Origin: Silvimonas iriomotensis
Lineage (GTDB): Bacteria; Pseudomonadota; Gammaproteobacteria; Burkholderiales; Chitinibacteraceae
DNA length: 64,000 bases
NCBI RefSeq assembly: GCF_014645535.1
Contig: NZ_BMLX01000001.1
Location: forward strand, 799,169 to 863,168
Direction: 5' to 3'
In this document: positions 60,616 to 64,000 of the stretch, piece by piece
Layout of the letters: each line of letters starts with the position of its first letter
How positions within the stretch are numbered: position 1 is the first letter of the stretch
Notes under the pieces: generated by a model
The model's database searches: none
What the model was told of the DNA's origin: nothing
Seen by the model: only the letters and a program-made list of their open reading frames with translations
Made by a program: the position numbers and the translations under genes

Positions 60616-61970
60616 TGGCGGAGCTTGCTGTCTGGGTCAATGGCTACCGGGCCGGCTTCTGGCGCACCACGCCGCAAGGGGACGAATTCCAGTATGACGA
60701 GGCCTGGCTGAGCGAAGACAACCCGCTGCGGCGACCGCTTTCGTTGTCGCTGGGTTTTCTGCCGGGCAATGCGCCGTACAAAGGCGCCAGAGTGCGCAAT
60801 TTTTTTGACAATCTGCTGCCAGACAGCGACCGCATTCGCCGCCGCCTGGCGTCGCAACACCGGCTGGATTCGGTGGATGCGTTTGATTTGCTGCGTGCCA
60901 TTGGCCGAGATTGCGTGGGCGCGATCCAGCTTTTGCCGGTCGATGAAATCCCTGCCGATCTGCGCAGTATTCGCGGCCAGCCGCTGACCGAAGCCGGCGT
61001 GGCCACGGTACTACGCCATGCCTTGAGCGCCGCGCCCGCCGCCTTGCAGGACGGTGCGCAAGAATTGCGGATTTCCATTGCCGGCGCGCAGGAAAAAACC
61101 GCGCTGCTGTACCACGATGGCCAGTGGATGCTGCCTCAGGGCAGTACGCCGTCTACGCACATTCTCAAATTGCCCATGGGCGAACTCATTGTCAGCGACG
61201 GCACGCTGGACATGCGCCATTCGGTAGAGAACGAATGGTTGTGCGGCCAGATCATGCAGGCCTGGGGCGTGCCGACGGCCACCAGCGAGATTCTGCATTT
61301 TGAAGATCGCAAAGTGTTGTCGGTCGCACGGTTTGACCGCCGTCTGGCGCGGGACGGGCAGTGGATACTGCGCCTGCCGCAAGAAGATTTTTGTCAGGCG
61401 CTGGGGGTTAATTCGCTCAATAAATATACCGGCCAGGGCGGCCCGGACGCGGAACAGATCAACGCCGTGCTTTCCCGGCCGGCTGCCGATGCGGCCGATC
61501 GGGTGATTTTCTTTCAGACGCTGGTGATTTTCTGGATGCTGGCCGCCATTGATGGTCACGCCAAGAATTTCAGCCTTTTTCTGCTGGCCGGCTCGCGGTA
61601 CCGGCTCACCCCGCTGTACGACGTGTTGTCGGCCCACCCGGTGATGGGTAGCGGTCGCGGCAAATACCATGAGAGCAAGGTCAAACTGGCCATGCCGGTG
61701 CGCGGCGAAAGCGGCCCGCATTATCTGGTCTCAAAAATCCAGGCGCGGCAATGGGTTCATTTCGGCGCGCATGTGCTGGGGCTGGGTACGCCCAGGGCCA
61801 TGGCCGACATGCTGGCCACACTGGCCGGCCAGGCCGGGCCGGTGATCGCGGCGGTAGAAGGCAAGCTGCCGGCTGATTTTCCGCCGCAGGTGGCCAGCAG
61901 TATTTTCAAAGGGCTGCGCAAGTACGCGGATAAACTCATGCTTGGGCTTGATGTCCTGGCCGCGTCATGA
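60615..61970 (+). CDS. hipA: HipA kinase toxin
   Basis: Ser/Thr kinase toxin of 451 residues. The P-loop motif ISIAGAQEKTALL includes the autophosphorylated Ser (Ser150 in E. coli). STPSTHILKLPMG follows. The catalytic Asp is in AAIDGHAKNFSLF and the Mg-binding Asp in LTPLYDVLSAHPV. In E. coli HipA phosphorylates glutamyl-tRNA synthetase, blocks translation and causes persistence. The target is inferred to be the same. The key residues are intact, so the module appears functional. Confidence 0.93.
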   Translation: MAELAVWVNGYRAGFWRTTPQGDEFQYDEAWLSEDNPLRRPLSLSLGFLPGNAPYKGARVRNFFDNLLPDSDRIRRRLASQHRLDSVDAFDLLRAIGRDCVGAIQLLPVDEIPADLRSIRGQPLTEAGVATVLRHALSAAPAALQDGAQELRISIAGAQEKTALLYHDGQWMLPQGSTPSTHILKLPMGELIVSDGTLDMRHSVENEWLCGQIMQAWGVPTATSEILHFEDRKVLSVARFDRRLARDGQWILRLPQEDFCQALGVNSLNKYTGQGGPDAEQINAVLSRPAADAADRVIFFQTLVIFWMLAAIDGHAKNFSLFLLAGSRYRLTPLYDVLSAHPVMGSGRGKYHESKVKLAMPVRGESGPHYLVSKIQARQWVHFGAHVLGLGTPRAMADMLATLAGQAGPVIAAVEGKLPADFPPQVASSIFKGLRKYADKLMLGLDVLAAS

Positions 61971-62019
61971 TGCACCAAGGATAGCGAACAAGCACCGCTG
62001 CCTTATGCCAACCGGCGGT

Positions 62020-63987
62020 TCAGTTCTTGCGTTTTTGCCTGGCGCTGGTACTGGCTGTTGGTGCCGGGTTGGTCCCGGACCTGGCCGCTTTGGGTAATTG
62101 AACGGGCAGCGGCGCTACGCCGGCTGCGGTCAGCGTGGCGGAAACGATCTCCAGTACGCCGGGTTCCAGTACTTTGGCGGTGCCGGCAAGGGTTGCGCTG
62201 GATTGTCCTTTCAGGCGGCGCGCGTCATCGGCCGCCATGTGCAGTTGCAGCGCGGTCTTGCCCAGTGTCAGCGGCAGTATCTGGGTGTCCGCATCGTACC
62301 GGCCCAAGGCACCTTCCACGCTGAAAGGGGTGGTCAGGCTGGCAATGCGGGATTTGTACTGCGCCGTGGTTTCGTAGTCATCCTTGTTTTGCGCCGCCAT
62401 AAACGCCGCCATGCCCACATTGTGATCCACCCGGCCGATGGTGATGCGGTAGCCATCGTCAAACCAGGAACTTTCGAAATACGGATCGTTGACAATGGCA
62501 TAGCTGGCCGTGCGTACGGTGCTGGTGGTCAATTCGCCTGCGGGCGAGAGCAGGCGCATGGGCTGTTTGTCTTCAAACAGCAAAAAAGTGCCGTCATCCA
62601 GTTGCGCGACAGAATTGACCAGGTGATCCAGGCGCGGCGTGCCGTCTTTGTCCAGTAGTTGCTGTTTGTACTCTTGCGCCGGATAACTGACCGTCCAGTG
62701 ATCGCTCCCCAAGGGGTAGAGCGAACCGCCTTTGGCTGCATCGAAACTGCGCACGACATTGCAATCCTGGCTGTAAATGCGGGTGCCACTGGCAAACAGG
62801 CCCTGTTTTTCGCTGAATGACGATTCCGCGTCAAAACGACACATGGCTTTGCCGGTGCTGGCATCGTACCAGGCGCTGCGATTGCTCTTCTGGTCATTGC
62901 TGCGCCATGACACGCTAAGCAGACGGCCATTGTTTGAGAACGATGACCACAACCCGTCCTGCTCGCCAACTTGCCCCACGTTCAATGGCGCGGTGAACAG
63001 CGTCGCGTTACTGGTCAGATCAAACGCCTTGATTTGCCCATAGCCAGGCCAGGCTGCGACGACGACCAGGTGGTCACCGACGACCCCGACTGCGGCACCA
63101 CGCCCACCACGCAGTGACATCATGGTCACCTGATTGCCCGTGGTCAGATCAAATACGCGCACATCCGGATCAGCGTCGTAGTAGGAGTACACGGCAAGCT
63201 GGTTGCCGGCCAGATAAAACACGGGGCTGAACGCGGTGTAATCTTTGGCCGGATCGCGGTACGCCTTGAATCCGGTATGAATCACCGGGGAGCGCGGTGT
63301 GCTGTTGCTGTCCAGCACCTGGATTGCCAGTTCATTGGGCGCTTTGCCCGGCATCATGGCGACGGGGAATGCCGGTTTGCCATCCCGGTAAATGGCAGAC
63401 AGCGTTTTGACGCCGGCAATGTTGAGCGATTGCGTGGTGCCAGCGACGAGATCCAGCAGCTTGACCTGATGGTCCGCTTCACTGACGTAAAAGAAACGTC
63501 CCTTGAGGAGTACCGTACCAACGGCCAACTGGCGGATATCGGCGACGTCACGCACGCTGGTGCCCGGGTTGCCCAGCAAAACCGCAAGCGGCATCGCCAG
63601 GCGTCCTGGGTACTTTTCTGTAATGGCGGCCTGGCGGGCGTCCAGCGCTGCCTGGGCGGCATTGTCCCGGGCTTGCTGGGCGGCACTCTGACGTGCATCT
63701 GCCGCACGCTTTGCCGCAGCGGCCTGTTCTTGCTGCCGACGTTCCTGATCTTGTCGCGCTTGCTCGTCGATCAGGCAGATCGACAACTGGCTGTCGCATT
63801 TGTCACTGCAACTGCGAAATGCGGTGTCGTCGTGCTTGGTCAACGCGCCAGCCAGACCGGGCAATAGACAGGTATTCACGCAAGAAATGTTGTCGCTTTT
63901 GCAGTCGGCAAATGCCGGGCTGTGCAAGGCCAGCAAGGTGATGGCGACAAATAATAGACGGCGGGGCAAGGTACGGGCGTGAGTCAC
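62020..63987 (-). CDS. Secreted Cys-rich, coiled-coil, propeller-like protein of unknown function
   Basis: Predicted periplasmic protein of about 655 residues. The signal peptide (LLFVAITLLALHSPAFA) is followed by six Cys at about 29-71 (CKSDNISCVNTC, CSDKCDSQLSIC), likely disulfide-bonded. A Gln/Ala-rich coiled coil comes next (RQDQERRQQEQAAAAKRAAD and on to about 125). The remaining 500 residues are rich in short strands such as VFDLTTGNQVTMMSLRGGRG and IKAFDLTSNATLF, suggesting a beta-propeller. I do not recognise the family. The start may be the GTG at 63987, close to the window edge; no ribosome site is seen there. No partner gene lies beside it. Confidence 0.65.
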   Translation of the reverse strand: MTHARTLPRRLLFVAITLLALHSPAFADCKSDNISCVNTCLLPGLAGALTKHDDTAFRSCSDKCDSQLSICLIDEQARQDQERRQQEQAAAAKRAADARQSAAQQARDNAAQAALDARQAAITEKYPGRLAMPLAVLLGNPGTSVRDVADIRQLAVGTVLLKGRFFYVSEADHQVKLLDLVAGTTQSLNIAGVKTLSAIYRDGKPAFPVAMMPGKAPNELAIQVLDSNSTPRSPVIHTGFKAYRDPAKDYTAFSPVFYLAGNQLAVYSYYDADPDVRVFDLTTGNQVTMMSLRGGRGAAVGVVGDHLVVVAAWPGYGQIKAFDLTSNATLFTAPLNVGQVGEQDGLWSSFSNNGRLLSVSWRSNDQKSNRSAWYDASTGKAMCRFDAESSFSEKQGLFASGTRIYSQDCNVVRSFDAAKGGSLYPLGSDHWTVSYPAQEYKQQLLDKDGTPRLDHLVNSVAQLDDGTFLLFEDKQPMRLLSPAGELTTSTVRTASYAIVNDPYFESSWFDDGYRITIGRVDHNVGMAAFMAAQNKDDYETTAQYKSRIASLTTPFSVEGALGRYDADTQILPLTLGKTALQLHMAADDARRLKGQSSATLAGTAKVLEPGVLEIVSATLTAAGVAPLPVQLPKAARSGTNPAPTASTSARQKRKN

Positions 63988-64000
63988 GGCAGAGGGTAGG

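Overview
The window is one contiguous bacterial chromosome segment of about 60% G+C, and most likely comes from a betaproteobacterium. A Neisseriales-type (Chitinibacteraceae-like) chromosome is my best inference. The evidence is a classical beta-type general porin, a short BpH3-like H-NS protein, an ESPR-type autotransporter and a TTGAT-N4-ATCAA FNR box. No marker gene fixes the genus. Most of the window is ordinary chromosomal content: metabolism, transport, signalling and envelope genes.

Layout. 0-4.9 kb: the 3' part of cysS, yiaA, an enoyl-CoA isomerase, and a pseudokinase-HDOD-GAF signalling protein. 4.9-11.9 kb: an oppABCDF oligopeptide importer on the minus strand and a porin. 12.0-13.8 kb: gnd, with a perfect FNR box and a candidate anaerobic small RNA downstream of it. 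14.5-17.2 kb: two small unknown genes, then a decayed integrative element at tRNA-Gly(CCC) (25-bp att duplication plus integrase N-terminus), then a ribbon-helix-helix gene behind a dense GTCACA operator array. 17.2-24.5 kb: hutH with a HutC-type operator, a second-type fusA away from the str operon, a lipoprotein, DUF423, a small ATP-binding kinase, folE and a second candidate small RNA. 24.5-30 kb: a sugar locus with a LacI regulator, a large clan GH-A-like glycosidase and a sugar-binding protein, but no permeases. 30-38.6 kb: DUF502, chaA, a PAS/GAF/GGDEF/EAL protein, and a MASE1 hybrid kinase that starts 2 nt after a 34-residue membrane ORF.

39-46 kb: gamma-glutamyltransferase, a DHA2 drug exporter facing its TetR regulator across a 22-bp palindrome, an HD-GYP protein, and an unusual REC-HTH-PAS-kinase-like fusion whose receiver lacks the phospho-Asp. 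46.4-52 kb: a 1835-residue autotransporter with RTX-like GxGND repeats. 52-59.4 kb: fetAB, small unknown proteins, a PhnB-like protein, a RibD-like reductase, H-NS, an S1/P1 nuclease and an SGNH hydrolase. 59.5-64 kb: a 5'-truncated marR next to an integrase C-terminal remnant, hipBA with palindromic operators, and a secreted Cys-rich protein of unknown function.

Common themes are peptide and glutathione salvage (Opp, Ggt), cyclic-di-GMP and phosphorelay signalling (HDOD, GGDEF/EAL, HD-GYP, MASE1 kinase), and two scars of integrase-driven rearrangement. The strongest candidates for undescribed biology are the FNR-box small RNA at 12.05-12.22 kb and the RHH protein with its 13-half-site array at 16.5-17.2 kb. 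All functional calls rest on motif recognition by eye; no database search was run.
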